In this document: positions 1-7,899 of the stretch, one piece after another
How positions within the stretch are numbered: the stretch's first letter is position 1
How the letters are laid out: every line of letters starts with the position of its first letter
DNA from: DASQFQ01 sp038327685
GTDB taxonomy: Bacteria; Actinomycetota; Thermoleophilia; Solirubrobacterales; Solirubrobacteraceae
Reading direction: 5' to 3'
Assembly: GCA_038327685.1 (NCBI GenBank)
Contig: JBBQLH010000050.1
Coordinates: forward strand, 1-31,027
DNA length: 31,027 nucleotides
Translations under genes and position numbers: made by a program
Notes under the pieces: model-generated
Told to the model about the DNA's origin: nothing
What the model saw: only the letters and a program-made list of their open reading frames with translations
Databases searched by the model: none

Positions 1-1
1 C

Positions 2-469
2 ATCATGCTGACCGCGAAGGCCGAGGAGATCGACAAGGTCCTCGGCCTCGAGCTCGGCGCGGACGACTACATCACCAAGCCGTTCTCGATGCGCGAGTTC
101 CGCTCGCGCGTGAAGGCCGCGCTGCGACGGGCCGGGATGGCCAAGGCGCACCTCGAGGACGACGTGCCGCTGGAGGTGCGCGAGCTGCGCATCGACCCCG
201 CCAAGCGCGCGGTGACGATGCGCGGAGACGGCGTACCCACCACGTTCGTGGAGTTCGAGATCCTCAGCGCGCTGGCCTCGAGCCCTGGCCGCGTGTTCAC
301 GCGCGACATGCTGCTCACGCGCATCTGGGGCGACTCCGCGTACCGCGACCCGCGCACCGTCGACGTGCACATCCGCCACCTGCGCGAGAAGCTCGAGGCC
401 GACGCCAAGGAGCCCGAGTACATCTTCACCGTGCGCGGCGTCGGCTACCGCTTCCGCGACGAGGAGTAG
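2..469 (+). CDS. OmpR/PhoB-type response regulator, 5'-truncated by window edge
   Basis: This is the C-terminal part of a two-component response regulator that binds DNA when phosphorylated. The visible protein opens in the receiver domain at the MLTAKAE strand (switch Thr/Ser region) and continues through the ADDYITKPF motif, whose Lys is the conserved receiver lysine. The phospho-acceptor Asp lies upstream of the window. A winged-helix effector domain follows at about residues 55-150, with the family-typical FVEFEILSALASSPGRVFTRDMLL, DPRTVDVHIRHLREK and VRGVGYRF segments. The frame is open to the first base, so the true start is outside the window. The stop is 4 nt before the GTG of the histidine kinase, so the two form a cognate pair in one operon. 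The signal sensed is unknown. Confidence 0.93.
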   Translation: MMLTAKAEEIDKVLGLELGADDYITKPFSMREFRSRVKAALRRAGMAKAHLEDDVPLEVRELRIDPAKRAVTMRGDGVPTTFVEFEILSALASSPGRVFTRDMLLTRIWGDSAYRDPRTVDVHIRHLREKLEADAKEPEYIFTVRGVGYRFRDEE

Positions 470-473
470 CGCC

Positions 474-1874
474 GTGCCGATCCGGTCGCTGCGCAACCGG
501 CTGGCGCTGATCTTCGGCCTGATCGTCCTGTGCGCGATCGCGATCATCTACTTCGCCGTCGCGCCGCAGCTCGAGGGCCGCCTGCGCGACCAGAAGCTCG
601 ACAACCTCGCGGCCGACGCGCACCGCTACTCGCCGCCTCTGCTGCGGCTGGTCGGCACCGACGCGCCGCAGTCCCAGCTCGTCCACGAGGTCAGCCTCGT
701 CGCCACGCGCGCGAGCGCCGAGGTCAACGTGCTCGGGATCGTGAAGGGCACCGAGGACTCGCTGTTCGTGCTCGCCGACTCCGACGCGGGCGGCGTCGAG
801 ATCGACGACGTGCAGTCGGTCGCCGAGGCCGCGCTCGCTACCCGCCGCGTCGCCCGTGCGACGGAGCCCACGCGGCTCGGCCGCCAGGCGCTCGTGGCCG
901 AGCCGCTGATCCAGAACGGCGAGGTGCGCGGCGTTGCCGTCTACGCCGACGGGCTCACCGACGTACAGGCGAACGTGTCGCTGATCCGCCGCCGCATCCT
1001 CGTCGCGGGCGGGATCGCGTTCGTGATCGCCGTGCTCGGCGGCTACCTCGTGGCGCGCGCGCTGTCGCTGCGAGTCAAGCGCCTCGAGCGCGCGGTCCGC
1101 AAGGTCGCCTCCGGCGACTTCTCGGACCGGGTCCAACCGGACTCCGACGATGAGCTCGGCCAACTCGGTGCCGCCTTCGACGACATGCAGGGCCAGCTCG
1201 CGCGCCTCGACCACGCGCGCAAGCAGTTCATCGCCCAGGCGTCGCACGAGCTGCGCACGCCGCTGTTCTCGCTCGGCGGCTTCCTCGAGCTGCTCGAGGA
1301 CGAGGAGCTCGACGAGCCGACCAAGCGCCAGTTCCTCGACCACGTGCGCGCGCAGGTCGACCGGCTGACCAAGCTCGCCACGGAGCTGCTGGACCTCTCG
1401 CGCCTCGAGGCCGGCGTGCTGGAGCTGCGCCCCGAGCCGACCGACGTCCACCAGCTCGCTCGCGAGGTCGCCGGCGAGTTCACGCCCGCGGCCGCGCGCC
1501 ACGGCTCGAACCTGCGCCTCCAGCTCGACCCCGACCCGATGGAGATCGACTGCGACCCCGAGCGCGTCGCGCAGGTGGTTCGTATCCTCCTCGACAACGC
1601 CCTGATCCACACGCCTGCGGGGACGGGCGTCGTCGTTTCGGCGGCGCGGGAGAACGGGCAGGTACGGCTGGAGGTCTCCGATTCCGGCCTCGGCATCCGC
1701 CGCCAGACCATGCCCCACATCTTCGAGCCCTTCTTCACCTCCTCCGACCGCGCGCAGGGCGCCGGCCTCGGCCTCGCGATCGCGCGCGAGCTGGCCGAGC
1801 GGATGAACGGCGAGCTGTCGGTGCGCTCCGTGCCGGGCGCGACCACCTTCTCACTCACGCTTCCCGCGTCATGA
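474..1874 (+). CDS. Membrane sensor histidine kinase (HAMP-HisKA-HATPase)
   Basis: This 466-aa kinase is the partner of the preceding response regulator. Visible order: TM1 at about residues 9-30, an extracytoplasmic sensor region of about 140 residues, TM2 at about 174-196, and a HAMP linker at about 197-250. A HisKA domain follows with the phospho-acceptor H258 in the motif QASHELRTPL. The HATPase domain has an N-box (ILLDNALIHT, N375), a G1 box (DSGLGI) and a G2 box (GAGLGLAIA). The GTG start at 474 fits the 4-nt gap to the regulator. Its TGA overlaps the ATG of the htrA-like gene (ATGA), so the kinase and protease are translationally coupled, which suggests an envelope-stress circuit. That last point is inference from context. 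Confidence 0.93.
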   Translation: MPIRSLRNRLALIFGLIVLCAIAIIYFAVAPQLEGRLRDQKLDNLAADAHRYSPPLLRLVGTDAPQSQLVHEVSLVATRASAEVNVLGIVKGTEDSLFVLADSDAGGVEIDDVQSVAEAALATRRVARATEPTRLGRQALVAEPLIQNGEVRGVAVYADGLTDVQANVSLIRRRILVAGGIAFVIAVLGGYLVARALSLRVKRLERAVRKVASGDFSDRVQPDSDDELGQLGAAFDDMQGQLARLDHARKQFIAQASHELRTPLFSLGGFLELLEDEELDEPTKRQFLDHVRAQVDRLTKLATELLDLSRLEAGVLELRPEPTDVHQLAREVAGEFTPAAARHGSNLRLQLDPDPMEIDCDPERVAQVVRILLDNALIHTPAGTGVVVSAARENGQVRLEVSDSGLGIRRQTMPHIFEPFFTSSDRAQGAGLGLAIARELAERMNGELSVRSVPGATTFSLTLPAS

Positions 1875-3070
1875 GCCGTGCTCCCGCGGCACTGCTGGCG
1901 TGCGCCGCGCTGCTCGCAGGCTGCGGCGGCGGCGACTCGAAGAGCAGCGACGCGGGCGGCGCGACCAAGACGACGACCACGCGCGTCCAGGTACTCGAGC
2001 AGTCCGCCGGTGCCGAGCGCCGCAGCGGCTTCGACCCGCGCGCCATCTACCACGACGAGGCGCCCGGCGTGGTGACCGTGATCTCCCTCTTCGGCGGCGC
2101 GGGCCTCGACTCGATCCTGGGAGGCCAGAACGACAACGGCTCCGGCGGGGTCGGCTCGGGCTTCGTGATCTCGCGCAACGGCGAGATCGCGACCAACGCG
2201 CACGTCGTGACCACGGGCGAGGGGGCCCGGATCCGGCGCGCCCATCAGGTCTACGTCGAGTTCGCCGACGGCAACCAGGTCGAGGCCAGGATCATCGGCC
2301 ACGACCCCAATGCCGACATCGCGCTGCTGAAGGTCGACCCCAAGGGCCTGACGCTGCGCCCGCTGCCGCTCGGCAAGAGCAGCGCCGTCGCGGTCGGGAC
2401 GCCGGTCGCGGCGATCGGCTCGCCGTTCGGCGAGAAGCAGTCGCTCTCGGTCGGCGTCGTCTCGGCGATCGACCGCGCGATCGACTCCCTGACCGAGTTT
2501 CAGATCTCCGGCGCGATCCAGACCGACGCGGCGATCAACCCCGGCAACTCCGGCGGGCCGCTCGTGAACGGCCGCGGGCAGGTGATCGGCGTCAACCAGC
2601 AGATCAAGTCGCGCTCCGGCGGCGGCGAGGGCGTCGGGTTCGCCGTCCCGGCCGACGTCGTCGCGCGCTCGCTCGACGGCCTGCGCGCGGACGGGAAGGT
2701 CCGCTACGCCTATCTCGGCGTGCAGTCCGTGCCGCTCTACCCGCAGCTCGTCAAGCGCTTCAACCTGCCCGTCAGGCAGGGCGCGTGGTTGCAGGGCGTG
2801 CAGGCCGGCGGGCCCGGCGACAAGGCGGGCCTGCACGGCGGGGGCGGCGAGGTGCGCTTCCAGGACCGCGCGTTCCGCGAGGGCGGCGACATCATCACCC
2901 GCATCGAGGACCAGCCGATCCACGACGCCGACGACCTCTCCCAGGCGGTCCAGCTGTTCGACCCCGGCCGGAAGGTGACCGTCGAGGTCTGGCGCGACGG
3001 CGACAAGCGCAAGGTCGAGCTCACGCTCGGCGAGCGGCCGCTGTCGGCGCGCCCGACATCGGCCGGGTGA
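1871..3070 (+). CDS. HtrA/DegP-type serine protease, predicted lipoprotein with one PDZ domain
   Basis: This 399-aa protein is a trypsin-fold periplasmic/extracytoplasmic quality-control protease. The N-terminus is a lipoprotein signal with lipobox LAGC at residues 15-18, so the mature protein is probably lipid-anchored at C18. The catalytic triad is readable: H111 (ATNAHVV), D149 (NADIALLKV) and S227 in GNSGGP. A single PDZ domain occupies about residues 280-390 (YLGV... GGDIITRIEDQPI). A Gly/Ser/Thr-rich linker separates the lipid anchor from the protease domain. It is translationally coupled to the upstream histidine kinase and overlaps the next gene (GTGA at 3067). Linkage of HtrA proteases to two-component systems is well known, and here suggests regulated removal of misfolded cell-envelope proteins. 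Confidence 0.93.
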   Translation: MSRAPAALLACAALLAGCGGGDSKSSDAGGATKTTTTRVQVLEQSAGAERRSGFDPRAIYHDEAPGVVTVISLFGGAGLDSILGGQNDNGSGGVGSGFVISRNGEIATNAHVVTTGEGARIRRAHQVYVEFADGNQVEARIIGHDPNADIALLKVDPKGLTLRPLPLGKSSAVAVGTPVAAIGSPFGEKQSLSVGVVSAIDRAIDSLTEFQISGAIQTDAAINPGNSGGPLVNGRGQVIGVNQQIKSRSGGGEGVGFAVPADVVARSLDGLRADGKVRYAYLGVQSVPLYPQLVKRFNLPVRQGAWLQGVQAGGPGDKAGLHGGGGEVRFQDRAFREGGDIITRIEDQPIHDADDLSQAVQLFDPGRKVTVEVWRDGDKRKVELTLGERPLSARPTSAG

Positions 3071-4016
3071 GACGCGTCGCGTTCGGTCTCGCGCACGCGC
3101 TGCGCGAGATCGTGCTCCCGCGCCTCGGTGCGGCCGACGGGCGCGCGCACGCGCGGGAGAGCGTGGGTGGCGACGTGACGTTCGCGATCGACGCCGAGGC
3201 CGAGGCGTTCCTCGCCGGCTGGGTCGCGGCGCATGCGCCGCAGATGGCCTTCCACCGAGGACCGCGGGATGGTCACGCCGGGGGACAGCTCGCCCGAGTT
3301 CGTGCTGATCGTCGACCCGATCGACGGCACGCGGCCGGCGCTGGCGGGCCTCGAGGCCGCGTGCACGAGCGTCGCGCTCGCCCCGCTCGGGGACGGCGAG
3401 CCGACGATGGGCGACGTCGTCGCGGGCTGCGTGGTGGAGATCAAGAGCGGCGAGTGGTTCGACGCCGAGCGCGGCGCCGGCTGCCGCGCATCGCGACCAA
3501 TCGCGCTGAGCGAGAACACGGACCTCGAGCGGCTCTTCTGGGTCTACGGCTTCACGCGCCGACCGGCCCGCGCGGTCGTCGAGGTGATCGCCGAGCTGAT
3601 CGACTCCTCGTCGCTCGGCGGCGGCGTCTTCGACCTCGGCTCGGCCACGTTCAACCTCACGCGCATCATCACCGGCCAGCTCGACGCCTACGTCGAGCCG
3701 GGCGCGCGCATGGTCGCCGAGGTCCCCGGCATGCGCGCGGAGTTCGAGCGCGTCGGCGGCGGCTCCGTTGTCAACAACTCGCCCTACGACCTCGCGGCCG
3801 CGGCTCTGTGGCCTGACGGAGGGGGGTGCGGTGATCACGGATGCCGCGGGCGGGCCGCTCGGCCCGTACCGGCTGCTGGGCTCCGACCCCGACTTCCACA
3901 TCTCCTGCGTGGCCGCGGCCTCGTCCGGGCTGCACGGGAAGCTTCTGGACGCCGTGGAGCGGGGCATGGAGCGGCTCCTCACGTTGGATATCGTGCCCCC
4001 GCCTCAACCCGACTAG
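3067..4016 (+). pseudogene. Inositol monophosphatase-family phosphatase, split by two frameshifts
   Basis: Three reading frames together encode one IMPase/FBPase-superfamily protein (Mg-dependent, Li-sensitive phosphatase fold). The first segment, from the GTG at 3067 to about 3250, carries GGDVTFAIDAEAEAFL. The second, about 3251-3820, carries TEDRG, the metal-binding VDPIDGTRP and SPYDLAAAALW. The third, about 3820-4016, carries GGAVITDAAGGPL and the C-terminal AVERGMERL helix. Each junction behaves as one surplus base: near the TT at 3250-3251, and in the G6 run at 3821-3826, where removing one G restores WPDGGGAVITD. All motifs are preserved, so this is either a very recent pseudogene or a sequencing error. 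The start overlaps the htrA stop, indicating the same operon. The substrate cannot be read from sequence; inositol phosphate, fructose-bisphosphate or PAP are family options. Confidence 0.8.
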
Positions 4017-4031
4017 GAAGGTCTGCGAGAA

Positions 4032-5261
4032 GTGCTTCAGCCGGTCGCGCTCGCCCACAAGAGCCTGGCGGACTACACCCATATCGTCGGTCGGCCCCTC
4101 GTGGAGGAGATCCGCGAGCTCGCCGAACCGCTCAAGGGCACGCGTGTCGTCCAGCTGAGCGCCACCGCCTTCGGCGGCGGCGTGTCGGAGATCCTCTACA
4201 CGCTGATCCCGCTGATGCGCGACGTCGGGCTCGAGGTGGAGTGGCAGGTCATCTACGGCCGCGAGGAGTTCTTCAACTCCACGAAGCTGATGCACAACGC
4301 CCTCCAGGGCGCGCCGCAGGACCTCACCGAGGAGCAGTGGGCGACCTGGTTCCAGTACAACGAGATGAACGCCCGCGAGCTCTCGCGCGGGTGGGACGTC
4401 TGCCTCGTCCACGACCCGCAGCCGGCGGCGATGCTCTCGCTCGCGCCGGAGAAGGCGAAGGCGTGGGTATGGCGCTGCCACATCGACGTCTCGACGCCGA
4501 ACCCGGCGACGATGGAGCGCCTGCTCCCCTACATCCAGCGCTATCCGGCGTCGCTGTTCCACGTCGCCGACTACGTGCCGCCGGGCATGGACGGCGGGGT
4601 CCACATCGTGCCGCCGGCGATCGACCCGCTCGCGCCGAAGAACATGGCGCTCTCGCTCGAGGACGCGACCTTCGTCTGCAGGCAGTTCGGGATCGACACC
4701 AGCCGGCCGATGATGTGCCAGGTCTCGCGCTTCGACCCGTGGAAGGACCCGCTGGGCGTGATCGACGCCTACCGCATCGTCAAGGAGGAGCGCACCGACG
4801 TCCAGCTCGCGCTGGTCGGCTCGATGGCCTCCGACGACCCCGAGGGCTGGGACTTCTACAACTCCACGCTCGCCCACGCCGACGGCGATCCGGACATCCA
4901 CATCCTCAACAACTTCAACAACGTCGGCAACATCGAGGTCAACGCGTTCCAGTCGCTCGCCGACGTCGTGATCCAGAAGTCCACGCGCGAGGGCTTCGGC
5001 CTGACCGTGTCCGAGGCGCTGTGGAAGGGCCGCCCGTTCATCGGCGGCAACGTCGGCGGCATCCCGCTGCAGGTCGAGGACGGCCAGACGGGCTACCTCG
5101 TCTCATCCGTCGACGAGTGCGCCAAGCGCTCGCTCGAGATTCTCAACGACCCCGCGCTCGGCAAGGCGCTCGGACGGCGTGGCAAGGAGCACGTCCGGGA
5201 ACACTTCCTCACCCCGCGCTACCTGCGCGACTATCTGAAGATCTTCCAAGAGGTGTTGTAG
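4032..5261 (+). CDS. treT: TreT-like trehalose synthase (GT4 glycosyltransferase)
   Basis: This 409-aa GT-B fold glycosyltransferase resembles trehalose glycosyltransferring synthase, which joins NDP-glucose and glucose into trehalose in one step. Family signatures are the N-terminal LSATAFGGGVSEILYTL nucleotide-sugar loop, the IYGREEFFNSTKLMHNALQG segment, and CLVHDPQPAAML. The C-terminal half has CQVSRFDPWKDPLGVI and the retaining-GT4 E-x7-E region EGFGLTVSEALWKGRP. Length matches the known enzymes (about 410 residues). The start is GTG at 4032, with AGGAAGG 9-10 nt upstream. The next gene begins immediately after its stop (no gap), so the two are co-translated. Acceptor and donor preference cannot be read here; the TreT assignment is by recalled family motifs. 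Confidence 0.85.
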   Translation: MLQPVALAHKSLADYTHIVGRPLVEEIRELAEPLKGTRVVQLSATAFGGGVSEILYTLIPLMRDVGLEVEWQVIYGREEFFNSTKLMHNALQGAPQDLTEEQWATWFQYNEMNARELSRGWDVCLVHDPQPAAMLSLAPEKAKAWVWRCHIDVSTPNPATMERLLPYIQRYPASLFHVADYVPPGMDGGVHIVPPAIDPLAPKNMALSLEDATFVCRQFGIDTSRPMMCQVSRFDPWKDPLGVIDAYRIVKEERTDVQLALVGSMASDDPEGWDFYNSTLAHADGDPDIHILNNFNNVGNIEVNAFQSLADVVIQKSTREGFGLTVSEALWKGRPFIGGNVGGIPLQVEDGQTGYLVSSVDECAKRSLEILNDPALGKALGRRGKEHVREHFLTPRYLRDYLKIFQEVL

Positions 5262-6734
5262 ATGCCCGATCGTGATCGGCCGCTCGTCCTGGTCTCCAAC
5301 CGGGGGCCTGTCACGTATCAGGACGACGGCTCGCTGAAGCGCGGCACCGGCGGGCTCGTGACGGCGTTGACGGGACTTGCCTCGCACCGCGACGCGATCT
5401 GGATCGCGTCGGCGATGACCGACCGCGACGTCGAGGTGTCACGCGAGCACGACGACCACCCCTTCACCGTCGAGGCGCCGCACGGCGGCGAGTTCCGGGT
5501 GCGCTTCGTGGCCTCGGACCCGGATGCCTACGACGGCTTCTACAACGTCATCGCCAACCCGATGCTGTGGTTCATCCAGCACTATCTCTGGGACCAGAGC
5601 AACGCGCCCGACATCCGCCGCCAGGAGGTCGACGCGTTCGAGCACGGTTACAACACCGTCAACGAGGACCTCGCCCGCGCCGTGCTCGAGGAGATCGAGG
5701 GCGAGGAGGAGCCGGTCGTGATGGTCCACGACTATCACTTCTACACGCTCCCGGCGATGATCCGGCGCGAGCGCCCCGACGTCTTCCTGCACCACTTCAT
5801 CCATATCCCGTGGACCCAGCCCGACGCCTGGCGCGTGCTGCCGAAGGACATCCGCGACCAGATCTTCAACGGCCTGCTCGCCAACGACATCGTCGGCTTC
5901 CACACCCGCTCCTACCGGCGCAACTTCCTGCAGTGCTGCCGCGACCTGATGGACCTCGACGTCGACATGGAGTCGGGCGTCGTGCACTGCGGCGACCGCG
6001 AGGTGTGGGTGCGCGCCTACCCGCTGCCGATCGACTACGAGGCGACCCGGTCGACCGCCGCGCGCGACCGCGTGACGGAGTTCGAGGAGAAGCTGCTCAA
6101 GCGCCGGCGCGAGTACTCGATCCTGCGCGTCGACCGCGCGGACCTGTCCAAGAACGTGCTGCGCGGCTTCACCGGCTTCGACATCTTCCTCGAGCAGCAC
6201 CCCGAGTTCTCCGAGCGCATCACGTTCACCGCGCAGCTGATGCCGTCGCGGACCGACGTGCCCGAGTACGCCGAGTACCTCGAGCGCATCGAGGCGCTCG
6301 TCGCCGTCGTCAACCACCGCCACGGGACGCCCGACTGGATGCCGATCGACCTCAAGCTCCGCGACGATCTCGAGGAGGCGATGTCCAACTACAAGCACTA
6401 CGACGTGATGATGGTCAACGCCATGTTCGACGGCATGAACCTCGTCGCCAAGGAGGGGCCGCTCGTCAACGAGCGCGACGGCGTCTCGATCCTGAGCGAG
6501 AACACCGGCGCGCACGAGGAGCTGGGCGAGTTCTCGCTGAGCGTCAACCCGTTCGACGTGCAGGAGCTCGCCGACGCGATCTACACCGCCCTGACGATGT
6601 CGGGCGAGGAGCGCGCGCGGCGGGCGAAGGGCCTCAAGGAGATCGTCACCTCGCGCGATCCGGGCGACTGGATCGACGACCAGATCGCGGACATCCGCAA
6701 GAAGGCGCGCGGTATGGCGGCGACGAGCGGCTAG
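5262..6734 (+). CDS. OtsA-like trehalose-6-phosphate synthase family protein (GT20)
   Basis: This 490-aa GT20 protein uses NDP-glucose to glucosylate a sugar phosphate; trehalose-6-phosphate is the default product. Visible features: N-terminal LVLVSNRGPV and GGLVTAL loops, MLWFIQHYLW, VMVHDYHFYTLP with D157, IGFHT-like VGFHTRSYRRNFL, the phosphate-binding pair in RVDRADLSKN (K297), and SENTGAHEEL (E413), followed by SVNPFDVQELADAIYTAL. It is diverged from Escherichia coli OtsA: the usual D-Y-x-K-G is DLSKN, so the Gly after the lysine is Asn. Glucosylglycerol-phosphate synthase or another GT20 specificity therefore remains possible. The ATG abuts the treT stop with no spacer. No trehalose-6-phosphatase (OtsB) is adjacent. 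Confidence 0.82.
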   Translation: MPDRDRPLVLVSNRGPVTYQDDGSLKRGTGGLVTALTGLASHRDAIWIASAMTDRDVEVSREHDDHPFTVEAPHGGEFRVRFVASDPDAYDGFYNVIANPMLWFIQHYLWDQSNAPDIRRQEVDAFEHGYNTVNEDLARAVLEEIEGEEEPVVMVHDYHFYTLPAMIRRERPDVFLHHFIHIPWTQPDAWRVLPKDIRDQIFNGLLANDIVGFHTRSYRRNFLQCCRDLMDLDVDMESGVVHCGDREVWVRAYPLPIDYEATRSTAARDRVTEFEEKLLKRRREYSILRVDRADLSKNVLRGFTGFDIFLEQHPEFSERITFTAQLMPSRTDVPEYAEYLERIEALVAVVNHRHGTPDWMPIDLKLRDDLEEAMSNYKHYDVMMVNAMFDGMNLVAKEGPLVNERDGVSILSENTGAHEELGEFSLSVNPFDVQELADAIYTALTMSGEERARRAKGLKEIVTSRDPGDWIDDQIADIRKKARGMAATSG

Positions 6735-6826
6735 CCCGAGGCCGCCACGCGCACCGTCTCGTCGCTCTCGAGGCCTGAGCCCAGCGCGGCACCGAGCGTC
6801 GCCAAGCGAGGAGACGAACCACACAC

Positions 6827-7345
6827 TCAGCCGCGCTCGAAGGAGAACTCGGTGCCGGCGGGGGCCGTGGGCCGGAAGCTGGGGGGCGAGGTGGGCTGAG
6901 GCGCGAGTCGCGGGCGGACGGGGGCGCTGGGCTGCCGGTTCGCGCTCGGCGTCTTCCCGACGGCTCGCCCGCCCGCCCGCCGCCGTGCCTTGTTCTGCCT
7001 GCGCTCCGCCCGCCGTCGTGCCCGCTCCCGCGCGCGCCTTCGCTCCGTCCGCCGTTGCCGCTCGATCGCCTGATGCCGCTCCGCCCGCCGTTCCCGTCCC
7101 GCCCGCCGCGCCCGCTCCGTCCTCCGCTCCCGCTCCACCCGCCTCCCGTCTGACCCGCGGCGCTTCGCACCTTCGCCGGACGGCGTCGCAACGGCGGCCT
7201 GCGGGGTGGCCACGGGGATCCCCGTGTCGCTCGGCAGCCGCGGCGGCGGGGGCGCGAGGCGGGGCCAGGCGATCGAGAGCGCGAGGAGGCCGAGCGCGAT
7301 CGCCGCGCGGCCCCATCGCACGCCCCCGGGCCGCTCGCCTCGCAT
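6827..7345 (-). CDS. Unknown membrane-anchored Arg/Glu-rich protein
   Basis: I do not recognise this 172-aa protein. From the ATG at 7345 it has a short basic N-terminus, one hydrophobic segment (AAIALGLLALSIAW, about residues 12-27) and a Pro-rich stretch. A long highly charged segment dominated by Arg and Glu (about residues 60-125, likely helical) follows, then a Pro/Ser-rich tail ending in EFSFERG. It probably sits in the membrane by one anchor with the charged part on one side. It is divergent from rpsF, with about 60 bp between starts. An in-frame ATG at 7408 would overlap rpsF, so 7345 is preferred, although no clear ribosome binding site is visible for either. The composition could also arise from an antisense frame in GC-rich DNA, which lowers confidence. 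Confidence 0.5.
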   Translation of the reverse strand: MRGERPGGVRWGRAAIALGLLALSIAWPRLAPPPPRLPSDTGIPVATPQAAVATPSGEGAKRRGSDGRRVERERRTERARRAGRERRAERHQAIERQRRTERRRARERARRRAERRQNKARRRAGGRAVGKTPSANRQPSAPVRPRLAPQPTSPPSFRPTAPAGTEFSFERG

Positions 7346-7390
7346 GTCCCGGGCTAGGCGCCACGGGCCGGCGGCTCGCCCCCGCGTTGC

Positions 7391-7396
7391 TAGCAT
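7391..7396 (+). promoter_or_regulatory. Candidate -10 element (TAGCAT) of rpsF
   Basis: TAGCAT lies 10 nt before the rpsF ATG and matches the TANNNT -10 pattern. Transcription would start only about 3-5 nt before the ATG, so the mRNA would be essentially leaderless. No convincing -35 box or Shine-Dalgarno is visible. Confidence 0.45.
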
Positions 7397-7406
7397 CGTC
7401 CGCCGC

Positions 7407-7775
7407 ATGGCGACCGAGCCCCCCGTCTACGACCTCGTCCTCCTGCTCGACACACAGGCCGACGACGAGCGCCGCACCGAGATCCTGGACAACATCCAGG
7501 CGGCGATCGAGAAGTCCGGCGAGGTCGTCGGCCGCCACGACTGGGGCGTGCGCCCGACGGTCTACGAGATCCACAAGCGCCCGGACGCGGACTACCACCT
7601 GTTCCAGTTCCACGGCGGCGTCGAGCTGCTCGAGCAGCTCGATCACACGCTGAAGATCACGGACGGCGTCTTGCGCTTCCGGATCATCAAGCTCCGCGCG
7701 GGCACGCCCCCGCCGCCCGAGATGGGCGCCGCGACCGCCGCGGCCGCTCCCGTGGGCGAGCCCGACGAGTCCTAG
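7407..7775 (+). CDS. rpsF: 30S ribosomal protein S6
   Basis: This 122-aa protein has the S6 fold pattern: VYDLVLLLDTQADDERRTEIL at the N-terminus, then GVRPTVYEIHKRPDADYHLFQF and the HTLKITDGVLRFRIIKL strand. S6 binds S18 on the small-subunit platform, and rpsR lies two genes downstream. The C-terminus carries an Ala/Pro-rich extension beyond the conserved core, ending GEPDES. The ATG at 7407 is chosen because the family N-terminus starts here; the longer open frame upstream is not conserved-looking. The rpsF-ssb-rpsR-rplI order is the widely conserved arrangement. Confidence 0.95.
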   Translation: MATEPPVYDLVLLLDTQADDERRTEILDNIQAAIEKSGEVVGRHDWGVRPTVYEIHKRPDADYHLFQFHGGVELLEQLDHTLKITDGVLRFRIIKLRAGTPPPPEMGAATAAAAPVGEPDES

Positions 7776-7806
7776 TCTCGCTTCGTCACGACTCCGCGAC
7801 GAATTC

Positions 7807-7821
7807 GCCGCAACTTGCGGC
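7807..7821. repeat. Perfect 7-1-7 palindrome upstream of ssb
   Basis: GCCGCAA-C-TTGCGGC is a perfect 15-bp palindrome in the rpsF-ssb gap, 29 bp upstream of the candidate ssb -10 hexamer. CGAATTCG at 7800-7807 abuts it. The one-base centre favours a DNA operator over an RNA hairpin. It does not match the actinobacterial LexA box as I know it. Confidence 0.4.
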
Positions 7822-7850
7822 ACCACCGCGGGACGGTCCGAACCCCGATC

Positions 7851-7892
7851 TAGACTCGGCGTCCGAGAGTCGAGAGAAGTCATCGAAAGGAG
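7851..7892 (+). promoter_or_regulatory. Candidate ssb -10 element and ribosome binding site
   Basis: TAGACT at 7851-7856 fits a -10 hexamer, and GAAAGGAG at 7885-7892 is a strong Shine-Dalgarno 7 nt before the GTG start of ssb. In contrast to rpsF, ssb would therefore have an ordinary leader of roughly 35-40 nt. Confidence 0.5.
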
Positions 7893-7899
7893 CCACGCC

